Shown here piece by piece: positions 1-11,959 of a DNA stretch of 64,000 bases (its first letter is position 1; every line of letters starts with the position of its first letter). The stretch covers positions 186,001-250,000 of the forward strand of contig JAJQZP010000232.1 in assembly GCA_025403435.1 (NCBI GenBank), written 5' to 3'. Position numbers and translations under genes: made by a program. The notes under the pieces were generated by a model. That model worked only from the letters and a program-made list of their open reading frames with translations. It was not told where the DNA came from and did no database searches. Source of the DNA: Artocarpus heterophyllus. Its lineage: Eukaryota; Streptophyta; Magnoliopsida; Rosales; Moraceae.

Positions 1-115
1 GCATAAAAGTTAGTAAGATCTGCTTAATTTATGCATATAGCATGTCAAACTTGTGTTTTAGAAAATACTCTGATATAAAATTTTTAAAATTCTATTGCGT
101 ACTATTTTTCCAACA
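1..115 (+). repeat. CopA-1 5' LTR, terminal 115 bp
   Basis: This is the end of an LTR whose start lies left of the window. It ends CCAACA and is followed two bases later by a primer-binding site. The same end sequence recurs at 28640-28756 (the 3' LTR of this element) and, in reverse, at the start of the LTRs at 11354, 19010, 42362, 50035 and 58443. Confidence 0.85.
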
Positions 116-117
116 AT

Positions 118-130
118 TGTTATCAGAGCC
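118..130 (+). promoter_or_regulatory. CopA-1 primer-binding site (tRNA-iMet type)
   Basis: TGTTATCAGAGCC differs at one base from TGGTATCAGAGCC, the sequence complementary to the 3' end of initiator tRNA-Met that primes minus-strand cDNA in most plant copia elements. It lies directly after the LTR end at 115. Confidence 0.8.
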
Positions 131-1804
131 AGGTTTTTTACATAAATTTACGAGTTTGTGATCATGTTATATGTATAAATTTTGTGATCTTAATCTCTCC
201 TATACTTGAATTTAATTTTATAGATAGTTGGCACTCTGAGTTTCTATATATAATATATGTTTTCATGGATTATTTGGTGAATGTTCATTAATTAATTATG
301 GTTGATTAAATTGTTATTTAATTATTTATTAATTAATTAATTTATACTAGTTATAGTTCCTTAGAGGTTAGAATCTATATCTAAGTTTTTCATGTCATTA
401 GATGACAACTATCATCTCCGTCTAGGAATTATTATTTACTTTTAAATTTGTAAGAATTTTGTAATTAAATAATTATTCAGAAAAGATGGATTGAGAAAAT
501 GGATCTAGAAGAATGATGATGGTGCTCCTAGGTATTTTCTGAGTCTCTAATTTTATGTTTTTGAATTGTTGAAAATAAAATTGATGAATTACTTTAAAAA
601 TTGTATTTTCTAGAATGAGGATTTATACTCGATTGGCATGCCGAACCCACTAGTTCGGTAGGCCGATGGTCGTAGGTCGACAGGCCAGACGTAAGGTTTG
701 GTAGGCCGACAGTGGGGCAAAAATTAGGAGGCTCTGGCAGCAGGCCAAACTTTTGGTTCGGTAGGCTGATCTTTCATGATCGACAGGCCGATGGATCGTG
801 ACCAGCAGGCCGATCACCCAGATCGGCTTGCCAACCAAGAGCTTAAAAATTTTCAAAAAAGGTGAAGTTTTTTCTAGTGTAGTTTTAATTTTATTTTTGG
901 GACAATTCCGAGACACATTAAATTTGGATATGACCAAAAATATGAAGTATTCGATTCATACAGGATTGAAGAATTGAAGATGGATATTATATGAAGAATG
1001 ATACAACTTAAGGATTCAAGGATGAAGAATCGATAATATGTTTTGATTATTCTCTTGTAATCTTTGATTTCTATTCTGAAGGGTGGAACCATAATATTAC
1101 GGTTATTATTATTTTGCTTGTAGCTTTGCTTGATTGCTTTGCTTGTGTGCATTATAATATGATTTTTCATGTATATTGATAACATGTCATATAGAGTAGG
1201 AAGTGCTGCTCATATTAAAATTGTTCATGCATGATCTTAAAATAAAACCTTGATTTCAAAAGATTGAGTGGGAGATGGTTTTCGAAGAGAGGACCTAAGG
1301 CCTCTATCGTTGGTCCATAGGCAGAACATGGTGGTGCTGACCCCTAGGAAGACATTTCTATTATGTACCAGATTGGATCTCTGAGAGGATAAGGTATTTT
1401 AGCGTGATTTATGGCTGCACACCCCTTGGTGGTGATTATAAATCATGGATAAAATATTGAAACGATGGTTATACACTCACGTTAATTTTATTATTAACCT
1501 CCCCTAGGAGTTCTGTTAATGAAATTAATGGCCAAAGAAACGATTATTAGTATATGTTGGATCATACGGGTCCTAGATGGCATATATTAATCAGGAGGGG
1601 ATCCATGTTCCTGATTGAATTTGGCATGATTCCCCTAGGAGCTTGTTGAATTCTAAGTTAGGAATTATCGTTGTAAGGTTGTGATATTTTCAAGGTTTTG
1701 ACACATAAACACATTTGTAATTTTTACGTGATTGTGTTATCTTACTAAATTATTATGATATGTTTGCTTATGTTTGGTATATGATTCTTTATTGTATATT
1801 AAAA
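131..1804 (+). other. CopA-1 untranslated leader
   Basis: This is a noncoding leader of ~1.67 kb between primer-binding site and gag start, collinear with the reverse complement of 17356-18994. It contains the palindrome cluster at 635-836 and decayed CCTAGG hairpins around 1320-1640. There is no supportable gene; the short open frames cross GC-rich palindromes and are not conserved. Confidence 0.7.
635..836 (+). repeat. Palindrome cluster in CopA-1 leader
   Basis: About eight decayed copies of a 16-bp near-palindrome are present, for example GTTCGGTAGGCCGATG and GTTCGGTAGGCTGATC. Many centres read TAGG where the young copies read CAGG. The position matches 18320-18505 of CopA-2. Confidence 0.8.
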
Positions 1805-4800
1805 ATGTCTAAAAACGCTTTATCTTTGATACTTGACAAAAACCTATTAACTGGGGAGAATTAGAATGATTGGAAACGGAACCTGGATATCGTCCTTCCC
1901 TTTAAGAAATTGAAATATGTATTGACAACCCCTTATCCTCCCGAGCCTATGGGAGACTCAACTAATGAGCATTTCCAAGCATATGATAGCTGGAAAGATG
2001 CTAATGACTAGGTCCGCTGTTATGTTATGGCTAGCATGAATAACTTGCTGCAGGCTCAACATCAAGATTATGAGACTATGAAGTAGATCTTGGATAATCT
2101 TGAAGACAAGTGTGGAGGCTAAGCCATAACAAAGCAACAAGGGACGCTTCAGAAACTTCTTAACTGTAAGCAGAGGCTGGGGACATCTATAAAGGAGCAC
2201 ATGATGTTGGTTATAGGTTACCTCGCTAAGGCTCAAACCAATGGAGCTGACATCGATGCTGAAACTCAAATGACTATGGTCTTTGAGACTCTGTCTAAGG
2301 AATTATTCCATTTAGAGCTACTTTTAATTTAAGCAATAGGCGGGATATGACCTTAACAAAATTAATGAAACAGTTACAGGTGTTCGAACGGCTGATCAGG
2401 GAGTCTCCTGTGGGTGGAAAGGCCAACATGGTAGCTACTTTTGGTTTCAATTCCAACCCTAGGAATGGAAAGAAGCAACAGGCCAAGAATGGGAAGTCTT
2501 CTATTCCTACTAGCACCAAGAGCAAGAAGAAGAAGAAGAAGAAGAACCCAAAGAAGCTTAAGTGCTTCTTCTATGGGAAGTTCGGGCACTTCAAGAATCA
2601 TTGCAAGGACTTCCTTTCCAAAGGAGGTATGTGTGATCTTCTGTATTTAGAAACTTGTTTAGTTGAGGAATCCAGTGACATTTGGGTCATAGATTCTGGT
2701 GCAACTAATCATGTTTGTGTTTCTTTGCAGGGGTTCAAAGAAAAGAGAAGTCTACTACATGAAGATTTCATGCTTTGGATGGGCGATGGATCCTTGGTCT
2801 CAGCGGAAACAGTGGGAGATGTCCATCTTTATTTTGACAATTATAGGAATTTACTTTTGCAAGATTGTTTTTGTGTTCCTAAATTTAAAAGGAATTTAAT
2901 TTCTGTAGCTTGTTTATTTAAAGACTCATATTTGGTTTCTTTTAATGATAAAGTGGTGATTTGTAAAAACAAATCTTTTATCTGTTCTAGATGGATGCAC
3001 AATAATGTATATTTTATCAAACCTAAGATGGACTTATTGCTTAATGTTGAGATGAATGATAATAGCTCTAAAAGACTTAAAACTTCTCACTCTAATAAGA
3101 CTTATCTTTGGCATTTGCGCCTTGGTCACATTAACCTGAATAGGATTCAAAGGTTGGTAAGGGATGGACCTTTAAGTTACTTAAAGGTAGAATCTATACC
3201 TCAATGTGAATCTTATTTGAAGGGTAAAATGACCAAAAGACTAGTCGGGTCTAAGGGCAATAGGGCCAAAGGGGTTCAGAACTTATGCATAGTGATGTTT
3301 GCGGACCGATGAACATCCGGGGCGCAAAGAGGGTATGAGTACTTCATCACTTTTATTGACAATTACTCAAGGTATGGGTATGTGTACCTAATGCACCACA
3401 AAAGTAAAACTTTTAACAAGTTCAGGGAGTTTCGGGCTGAAGTGAAAAAGAAATTGGGTAGACCCATAAAGGCACTTCGATCTGATCAAGGTGGAGAATA
3501 CCTTTCGATGAGTTCTTGGGACACTTTTTAGAAAATGGGATTCTATCTCATTTGACTGCATCGGGCACTCCGTAGTAGAATGGCATAGCAGAGAGAAGGA
3601 ATAGGACTTTATTAGACATGGTCAAGTCCATGATGAGTTATTCATCATTGCCTTCATCCTTTTGGGGATATGCACTACAAACCGCAGTTATCTTTTGAAC
3701 AATGTGCCTTCAAAATTGGTCCCTAAAACTCCTCACGAGTTGTGGATGGGTAGGAAGACCTCCTTAAACCATATTCGCATAGAGGGATGTCTGGCTCATG
3801 TCTTGTTTAAGGATCCAAATAAATTGAAAGCATATTCGAAAGTTTGCATGATTGCAAGATATCCAAAAGGGACTAAAGGGGGTTATTTCTATAACCTAAA
3901 GGAAAATAAAGTCATGGTTTCAACTAATGCAACTTTCCTTGAGGAGAGTTACATGGACGACTTTAAACCTTGAAGCAAATTGGTGCTTGAGGAGTTAAGG
4001 AGTGATCCGATCACTCTGGAAGTTCCGAATGAAACTGTTCCGATCAGTGTAGAAAAACCAAACAAACTTGAGCAACAACCTGAGGGACTTCGGTGTAGTG
4101 GGAGGATCGAACGTCAACCTGAGAGGTATATGTTCAATGGGGAGGTCTTTGTGGCTCAACCGGATGAACATAACAAGGATCCTTATACTTACGCAGAAGC
4201 TATGGAGGATGTTGATTCAAAACTCTGGACAGAGGCCATGAACATTGAGATGAAGTCTATGGAGACTAATCAGGTCTAGAAGCTTGTAGATCTTCCCAGA
4301 AGGATAAAACCCATAGGGTGCAAGTGGATCTACAAGAGGAAAAGAGCAATAGGTGGAAAGGTCGAAACCTTTAAGGCTAGACTGGTAGCTAAGGGTTATA
4401 CGCAAAAGAAAGGAATCGATTATGAGGAAACCTTTTCGCCTATAGCCATGCTTAAGTCCATCCAGATACTCTTGTCCATAGCTGCCACTCTCGACAACGA
4501 GATTTGGCAGATGGATCTCAAGATGGCTTTTCTAAATGGCTATCATGATGAGTCCATTTATATGGCACAACCAGACAGGTTCAAGGTCAAAGGTCAAGAG
4601 GGTAAGGTTTGTAAGCTGCCAAAGTCAATTTATGGACTTAAGCAGGCTTCTTGTTCTTGGAACATAAGATTTGATTAAGTAATCAAGACTTATGGGTTCT
4701 CACAAAATGTGGATGAGCCATGTATTTTCAAACACATTAAGGATAGGAATGTGGTTTTTCTACTGCTCTATGTGAATGACATTCTGCCAACAAGCAATGA

Positions 4801-6053
4801 CATTGGGGCATTGTCATCGGTCAAATTATGGTTGACCAAGCAGTTTGACATGAAGGAATTGGGTGAAGCTAATTTTGTTCTTGGTATCCAAATATTTTGG
4901 GATAGGAAGAACAAAATGATAGCTTTGTCCCAGTCCCGCTACTTAGATAAAATTCTCAGGAGGTTTGCAATGCAAGATTCCAAGAAAGGTGGGTAACCAT
5001 CTAGGTCTGGAATTACTCTTTCTAAGAAAGACTCTCCAAAGTCTTATGAAGAAAGAGAATATATGAAGAAGGTGCCTTATGCTTCGGCAATGGGTAGTCT
5101 CAAGTATGCCATGCTTTACACACTACTGGATATTAGTTATGCGATCAGGATTGTAAGTCGATTTCAGGCGAATCCAGGACTGAACCACTGGGTTGCGATT
5201 AAGCATATTTTCAAGTACCTGAGAAGGACTTAAGGGTATATGCTTGTATATTTGGGTGAGGACTTGACTCCTCTAGGATATATTGACTCAGATTTTCAAT
5301 CTTGTCTGGATTCTAGGAAATTGACTTCAGGTTTTGTGTTTACTTTGGGCGGCGGTGCCATTAGTTGTTGAAGTGTCAAGCAAGATTGCACTTCAGATTC
5401 AACGATGGAGGCTTGGTATGTGGTAGCTAGTGATGCTTCGAAAGAAGCAGTGTGGCTCCGTAAGTTCGGAAGAATTTGACGAAAGGGACAAAAAAAAAAT
5501 TGAATTGGGCAAAAGTCCTCTTTTTTTTTGGAACCAAAAAAACATGCTTTTCTGTGCAGGTAAACTGCCCTAGTTTTTTTCAAAAAAATAACGAAAATGA
5601 CTGTAGCAGGATAAGGAACCTCAACAGGATTAAAAAAAAAAAACTGAAACCGTTTTGATGTCTAAAAAGCCTTTTTTTCGTGCCAAAAACTGTCCAAAAA
5701 AAAGAGGACATTCACCAAAATTTTTTTTTTCAAAAGGTCATTTTTAAAAATCCCCCCGTAAGTTCCTTAGGGATCTTGAGGTAGTTCTTGGTATGGATAA
5801 GGCGGTATCACTGTACAGTGATAACAGTATTACGGTAGCTAATGCTAAGGAACCAAGATTTCACAAGAAGAGAAAGCATATTGATCGGAAGCATCATGTG
5901 ATAAGGGACTTCGTTGAGGGCAGGCATGTCACGGTGTGCAAGATCATATCAAAGGACAATTTAGCTGATCATTATGAAGACACTTACTAGGAGAGTCTTC
6001 GAGAGGCATGTGTAAGCTATGGGATGCAAGATTTGTCATATTTACTCACTTAG
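1805..6053 (+). pseudogene. CopA-1 gag-pol polyprotein, decayed
   Basis: This is a Ty1/copia polyprotein (capsid, protease, integrase, reverse transcriptase, RNase H) that is no longer translatable. The ATG at 1805 matches the MSKN start of the intact copy at 13402-17355. A TAG follows within ~60 bases, and many stops and frameshifts break it into pieces: gag C-terminus to pre-integrase (2347-3312), integrase end (3662-3973), linker (3980-4279), RT (4448-4678 and 4709-4996) and RNase H (5793-5990). Lost residues are visible. The zinc knuckle reads CFFYGKFGH, so its second Cys is Tyr, and the RT box reads YVND instead of YVDD. The protease motif DSGAT survives. A MITE interrupts RNase H at 5468-5756. 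The stop TAG is at 6051-6053. Confidence 0.9.
5468..5756. mobile_element. Non-autonomous MULE-like MITE (~289 bp)
   Basis: This insertion in the CopA-1 RNase H region is absent from the other CopA copies. It is flanked by the 9-bp direct repeat CGTAAGTTC at 5459-5467 and 5757-5765, the target-duplication length of Mutator-like elements. The ends form imperfect inverted repeats of ~60 bp: the left begins GGAAGAATTTGACG and the reverse complement of the right begins GGGGGATTTTTAAAA. Both arms share a GTCCTCTTTTTTTT block. A/T homopolymers fill the interior and there is no coding capacity. It belongs either to the MULE class or to an unclassified foldback type. Confidence 0.75.
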
Positions 6054-6067
6054 TGCAAGTGGGATAT
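6054..6067 (+). promoter_or_regulatory. CopA-1 polypurine tract
   Basis: TGCAAGTGGGATAT directly precedes the 3' LTR. The young copies have AAGTGGGAGAT at this site, the usual plus-strand primer position, so one purine has changed. Confidence 0.65.
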
Positions 6068-6307
6068 TGTTAGACATGTATGCCCTAAGGAGTAAAAATG
6101 TAATAAGTTTTTAGAGACATTTTTATCAACAAAGAATTTATTTATTGTTTATATACCAAATCTTGTCCTATTTACGTTCATATTTGTTGAATGTATGTTA
6201 AGCAAACAATAGTCTGAGACTGTCAGTCTAAACCTTAAGAATTGGGCATATGATGGACAGATTATGTGGATGACACGATTCTTAAGGTGATGGTCTAAAT
6301 CATAAGA
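6068..6307 (+). repeat. CopA-1 3' LTR, first 240 bp
   Basis: The LTR starts TGTTAGACATG and runs to the GYP-1 insertion. Its last five bases, TAAGA (6303-6307), are the GYP-1 target-site duplication. The LTR resumes at 26915. Confidence 0.9.
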
Positions 6308-6662
6308 TGTAACGCCCCTTAATTCGGACGTCATAGATGTCGTTACATACATGTATTTGTACTTGCTTAAACTTTAAACATATAAATAATATCAAACTTA
6401 AATGGTACGATTGCTTTTAAAAGTACTTAAACATACATAACCAGGATCCATTCATACCTTTAAATTTTTTTTTTAAAACTTATCATTGTTTAGAATAACA
6501 ATATTTAACTTATTCCATGTCATAATTTATTCAATTATTCTTAAATTAATCATGAACTTAGTTAATAATATAGGTTTATCAAATTGAAAAAAAAAATCAT
6601 AACTTGACAAAACATCACATCAAATCTCATTAAACATCAAATCATTTAAAACTTACTCCCAC

Positions 6663-6860
6663 AGTTCGGCAGGCCGAACTTGGGACTTCGGCAGGCTGAA
6701 CATGATCGGCAGGCCGGAGTTCCCTCAACTGACAGGCCGACAGAGGCTTTGCAATTCAGACTAAAAATTCATCCAGGTTCGGCAGGCCAGAAAATGTGAT
6801 CGGTAGGCCAAACTTCTGGACTTCGGTAGGCCGGCCAAACGTTCGGCAGGCCGTCCGAGA
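6663..6860. repeat. Palindrome cluster 1 in GYP-1 3' LTR
   Basis: About eight units are present, such as GTTCGGCAGGCCGAAC, GATCGGCAGGCCGGAG and CTTCGGTAGGCCGGCC, separated by short spacers. The motif is the same as in the CopA LTRs although the host element is gypsy. Confidence 0.85.
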
Positions 6861-7214
6861 CCAATCCTTGAGAAATTCAAAATTTTAAAACCAACCAACT
6901 TTTCGTAAAACATAGCGAAAGTTCATAATTCATTTAAAAATGATAAAATAACTTGTAAAACCATAATATAAGTATTCTTAAAACTTAACATAAAATATAT
7001 GTTCAAAAATATATAACTTAATAAAAAAAAACATAAAAACGTTCTTCTTGGCATGCTTCCGGTTACAATTCATCGTGCATATTGCTCACATGCCTTCCCA
7101 TGTCCTCCTCCTAGTCCATGATTTTCTTACCCTTATCTGCAACATGACATAAAACATGATTAAGCTAATGCTTAGCAAGTACATATAATTCTCACAATTT
7201 AAAACATTCATAAA

Positions 7215-7238
7215 CATCATCATCATCATCATCATCAT
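7215..7238. repeat. (CAT)n microsatellite
   Basis: Eight CAT triplets in the GYP-1 LTR, with the matching run near 24848-24872 in the other LTR. Confidence 0.9.
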
Positions 7239-9009
7239 GTCATAAAAGTGCCTTAAGCACAATTTCATAGAAACATATCTTTGATTACATTGACCATTTC
7301 AAAACTTATTCCATTTTTATCTTAAGGGCCCAAGTGTTGCACCATAAACATTATCATAGGCGCGCCGTCATGAGAGGAGAAGGGTAGCTAATCCCAAACC
7401 AAACATGACATCATAACATAACATTTCATAACATTGGGTGTGCAACACTTATTAGGTGATATATATATACTTACTTTTCATACTTTTAAACATGCCATAA
7501 ACATCATGCATAACTTAAAATCATGAAAATCTTTCATAAGAAATCCTTTAAGGAAAAATCATCATAAAATCATCATGAATATCCTTGTAAACATATCATC
7601 AAACCTTGAAAAAGGTGTCATGTTGCGGATGAAAATGTACTTACCTCATCGTTAGTTTACTTAACCTTAACGTGATTTGGTGACGGCGTCGCGGTCTCGT
7701 AGTGCTCGTTCCTTGAGTGTTCATGCCATTTTCCATTTTAAAGACGCAATACATTAATACGTATCATAAAACATCCATGCATATAACATTCATTCATATA
7801 CATTCATCTCATAATCCATAACCATCATCGTAAAATATAAAATTATCATCACATATGTATTTTCATCACATCATTACAATCAATAATTCATAACCATAAA
7901 CATTGTCATCACATAAACATGTTATTATGATTTTTCTTTAATTATAAAAATTACCTTAAGCATATAAAAACAAACCATATATTTTAAACATATTTATCTT
8001 TTAAATAAAATGTTTTGAACAAATACATATATTTTAATTTAAAACTCCATACAATCATCATATTATCATGCATAAAATCATTTTATTATCATAAAATCAT
8101 GTAAATACATAAAAAGTTTAATAAAACGAAAATCCCAAAAACAACATTATCAAAATAGTTTTCTTATTATAATCTCAAAAAAATTTCATAATCATAAAAA
8201 TAAAATACATTCATCATACATATGCATATTCTTAACAACATCATTCATTACCTCTTGAATAATCATTACATTTTTCATATATAAAAATTAAACAGTAACA
8301 TTACTGGGAAGGGTAGAAGACAAAAATATTCATTTTTCATTAAAAACACCATATAACATATATGCATAACATCACATTTAAAAATTTGAGACATAACACA
8401 ATACCTATAGAAAGTTATTGTAGACGAAACGAGGAGAAGAATTTCTTTTCAAAAATACCAAAAAAGCCGAATTCATACCTTGAAGTTTCTTCTTAAAATT
8501 CTTGAATTTTAACCAACGAAACAAGACTTTTCTTTCAATATTTGCAGAGAAATTTCGTGAGAGAGAGAGAAGCACTCGTGGAGAAGAGAAGAGGAAGAGA
8601 AAACAAATGAGTGAACGTCTCAGAATTTTTGAGAGAGAAAACATGAGAAGGAGAGAAAATAATAATAAAAAAAGAAATGTTAAAATTTTTAACGTAATAA
8701 ACATAATTGATGGGAATTCAATTCCCTTCATTAAGTCAGAAATTTTCTGACTGTTGAGGCTGTTGGCATGGAAGGAAAGAAGAGAAAGAAAAGGGAACCA
8801 CAACACATCATCAATCTTACCATGTTTTGCCCATTTAAAATTGGAAACCATTTAATTTGACACAAATCATGCAAGTCAAACCCCTTTTATTTCCTTAACT
8901 GATAAAATCCTTCCATTATTATGCCAATAAATCACATTAAATCATCCAATTAATGTAATTAACTCAGCTATAATTTTGGAGAGATTTCAGCTGACTACTC
9001 GTCAGCCGT

Positions 9010-9118
9010 GTTCGGCCTGCCGATTTTCCCCTTCGGCCTGCCGGTTCCAGCAAGTTCAGCCTGCCGATTGGTTTCTTCAGCCTGTCGATCTCGGGCAAGA
9101 TGTTCGGCCTGCCGAACT
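9010..9118. repeat. Palindrome cluster 2 in GYP-1 3' LTR
   Basis: Five units with the centre in the opposite sense (CCTG), from GTTCGGCCTGCCGATT to GTTCGGCCTGCCGAAC. The same cluster in the sister LTR (26602-26666) has only three. Confidence 0.85.
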
Positions 9119-9365
9119 GTCCTTAAATGCCATACAATAATACATACATACATTATTGCATCATAAATAAACATTCATTCAAAATTTCACATGAACACTT
9201 GAGCACAACGATCCCATGCGGTCGTCACCTGTCACAAAACTTGACATAAAAAGTTAGTAACATGCACATCACATATCATATCATATAACAAAATTTATTA
9301 ATAAAATTCCTTATCAACGTTACTAACTTAATGTGGTCTGTTACATAAAATAGGCGGGTGTTACA

Positions 9366-9379
9366 ATTCTTCCCACCTT
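9366..9379 (-). promoter_or_regulatory. GYP-1 polypurine tract
   Basis: On the minus strand this reads AAGGTGGGAAGAAT, immediately upstream of the 3' LTR. It is a typical plus-strand primer. Confidence 0.8.
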
Positions 9380-9401
9380 ATAAAAGTTTCGTCCTCGAAA
9401 C

Positions 9402-11348
9402 TTAGAATAAATGTGGATACAAAGCTTTCATGTCATCTTCACGTTCCCATGTAGCTTCTTCAACTTGCTGATTTCGCCATAACACCTTGACCAATGGAAT
9501 TTCTTTATTCCTCAAAGTCTTGATTTTTCGATCGAGTATCTTCATTGGCTTTTCTTCAGAACTTAAGTCTTCTCGTATCTCGATCACTTGTGGCTCAATC
9601 ACATGTGTAGGGTCCAGAACATACTTCTTGAGCATTGAGACATGAAATACATCGTGCATTGCGGACATCTCAGATGGCAACTTCAGCTGATAAGTTACTT
9701 TGCCTATTCGTTTAACAGCTTCATAAGGACCGATGAATCTTGGGCTTAACTTGCTTTTCTTCCCAAACCTCATAACCCCTTTCATTGGTGCAACTTTCAA
9801 AAACACATATTCGCCTACAGCGAACTCTAAAGGTCTTCTTCTTTTGTCTGTATAACTCTTTTGACAGCTTTGAGCGGTCTCTATTCTTCTTCTTATCAAC
9901 TTTATCATCTTAGATGTTTCATTCACAAAGTCGGTTCTTTCAACATCTACACTTTCCATCAACTTCTTTTCGCCAGCTTCTTGCCAACATATAGGTGACC
10001 TGCATTTTCGTCCATACAGCGCTTCATATGGTGCCATTCCAATTGTCACCTGAAAGCTATTGTTATAAGCAAACTCCGCTAACGGCAACACTTTACACCA
10101 GCTGGTCTTATAATCGAGAGAGCATGCCCGTAGCGTATCTTCTAGAATCAGGTTCGTCCTCTCTGTTTGGCTGTCAGTCTGAGGATGGAAAGCTGTGCTG
10201 AAATGATGCCTGGTTCCCATTGCAGTCTGTAGACTCTTCCAAAACTTAGATGTGAACCTGCCATCACGATCTGAGATAATTGACTTGGGAATCCCATGAA
10301 GTCGTACAATCTCCTTAACATAGAGTTCTGCTAACCGCTCCATAGAGTAAATGATCTTGATAGGAATGAAATGCACTGTCTTCATTAGCCGATCCACAAC
10401 TACCCAGATTGAATCATAACCGTTCGTAGTTCTGGGTACGTCGGTAATGAAATCCATTGCTATTTCTTCCCATTTTCATTTCGGTATTTGAATAGACTAT
10501 AGTTCACCACCAGGTCTCTGGTGTTCAGCCTTTACTTGCTGACATGTCATACATTTCTTCACATACTTTGCAACATCAGGTTTCATTCCAAACCACCAGA
10601 AGTTACCCTTTAGATCATTATACATCTTTGTTGCACCTGGATGAATAGAGTAAGGAGTGTCAAGAATTTCTGCCAAGATCCTTTCCCTTAAATCATCAAC
10701 ATTGGGAACACATAAATGGTCCTCAAGGTACAGAGTTCCGTCATCCGCAATACGAAACTCTTGACATTTTCCTTCTTTCATTTCTTTCTTGATCCTTACA
10801 AGGCTTTCGTCGTCATCTTGCTTACTCCGAATTTCATCATACATCGTCGGAGCAAGAGAGAGTGCTGATAGCTGGCCTGCTATAAGTTCCAAACCAAAGT
10901 CTAATATTTCCTTTCTTAAAGGTGGAGACATTGCTTGCATAGACATCAACGTGGCAACTGACTTCCTACTTAAAGCATCAGCTACTCGATTAGCTTTACT
11001 AGGATGATAAAGGATTTCACAATCATAATCCTTCACCAACTCTAGCCATCTTCGTTGTCTGATGTTCAGATCTCTTTGGGTGAAGAAGTACTTCAGACTC
11101 TGATGATCAGTGAAGATCTTACATTGGACCCCATACAAATAGTGTCTCCATATCTTCAACGCAAAAACGACTGCTGCAACTCGAGGTCATGAGTAGGATA
11201 GTTCTTTTCGTAGTCCTTCAGTTGTCTTGAAGCATAAGCAATCACCTTTTCATTTTGCATCAATACAACTCCTAGACCCATCTTGGATGCATCACTATAA
11301 ATAACAAATCCATCATTACCTTCAGGAATTGCCAACACTGGAGCCGTC
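9402..11348 (-). pseudogene. GYP-1 pol, 3' half: RNase H, integrase, chromodomain
   Basis: RNase H starts at the CopA-2 junction ([14 protein letters not shown]) and continues through [11 protein letters not shown] and ADALSRKS. It is followed by an HHCC zinc region ([10 protein letters not shown]...CMTCQQ). The integrase core is open in 9402-10457 with Asp2, Asp63 and Glu99 of that frame in D,D35E spacing. The tail has GPYEAV and a chromodomain (ILDRKIKTLRNKEI...VLWRN...ATWERE). Breaks are a frame change near 11156-11160 and two in-frame stops between 10458 and 10500, which separate the zinc region from the core. The 5' half of the same gene lies beyond CopA-2, from 21049. Confidence 0.9.
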
Positions 11349-11353
11349 GTTAG
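11349..11353. repeat. CopA-2 target-site duplication, left copy
   Basis: GTTAG here and at 21044-21048 flank CopA-2 exactly, showing simple integrase-mediated insertion. Confidence 0.95.
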
Positions 11354-11871
11354 TGTTGGAAACAAAGTGCGCAGCGGAATTTTAAAAAAAAATTTCATCA
11401 GAGTATTTTCCAAAATACAAGTATGACATGTTATATGTATAAATTAAACAGATCTTACTAACCTCAGTGTGTCGAAGAACCTCCGCGACCTGTGTAGAGA
11501 AGTAACGTTCCAGAAGAGCCTCAACCAACTGGTCTTCTTTGCTATTCTCTATCCACAACCGGAGTGAGTGTGGGCTCACACGTACAGCTCTTCCACCGGT
11601 GACTCTCCTTCCAACCAATAGAGAGAACCCAAAGCTAGTGTTCGTGATTTGTGAACAAAAGCTCTCAGGGAGTTTTCAGATGCTCACTAGAAGAGTATCA
11701 CTCTTAATCTCTCAAATTGATCTGAGTAAATCATTAGACTCACTCCCTTTTTATACCTATTGGTCCTTGGGGTCAGTCCATATCAGATTAGGTCTCAAAA
11801 ATCGAAATAGAATCAAGTTCGGATCAATATCTGATAAGATACGCGTGAAAAACGCGTAATCTTAGCTGTCG

Positions 11872-11959
11872 CGGTCGGCATGCCGAACTGTGAGATAGGC
11901 AGGCCGAACTGGCCAGTTCGGCAGGCCGAACTTTCTGATCGGCAGGCCGAACTGCCGAG
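11872..11959. repeat. Palindrome cluster in CopA-2 3' LTR
   Basis: Four units are present, including AGTTCGGCAGGCCGAACT (perfect arms) and GATCGGCAGGCCGAAC. They are preceded by a separate inverted repeat, TACGCGT-GAAAA-ACGCGTA. The cluster lies just upstream of the TATA box in element orientation. Copies are at 19530-19615, 42890-42978 and 50565-50650. Confidence 0.9.

Larger units (their letters stand above)
6308..9365 (-). repeat. GYP-1 3' LTR (3058 bp)
   Basis: On the plus strand it runs from TGTAACGCC to GTGTTACA, giving TG...CA ends in element orientation. It matches 23936-26914 over its whole length with scattered substitutions and several indels, so this insertion is clearly older than CopA-2. 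It is AT-rich, with two palindrome clusters, a (CAT)n run and a GA-rich stretch near 8550-8660. The open frames inside are not supported as genes. Confidence 0.92.

Noticed and set aside
8405..8851. A 148-codon minus-strand frame rich in Leu, Phe and Ser
   Set aside because: It lies in the GYP-1 LTR over GA/CT-rich DNA. The sister LTR breaks it (only 77 codons at 26236), so there is no sign of coding constraint.
11156..11413. Fusion protein of GYP-1 RNase H with extra N-terminal residues
   Set aside because: The extra residues come from reading out of the nested CopA-2 LTR, a junction artefact.
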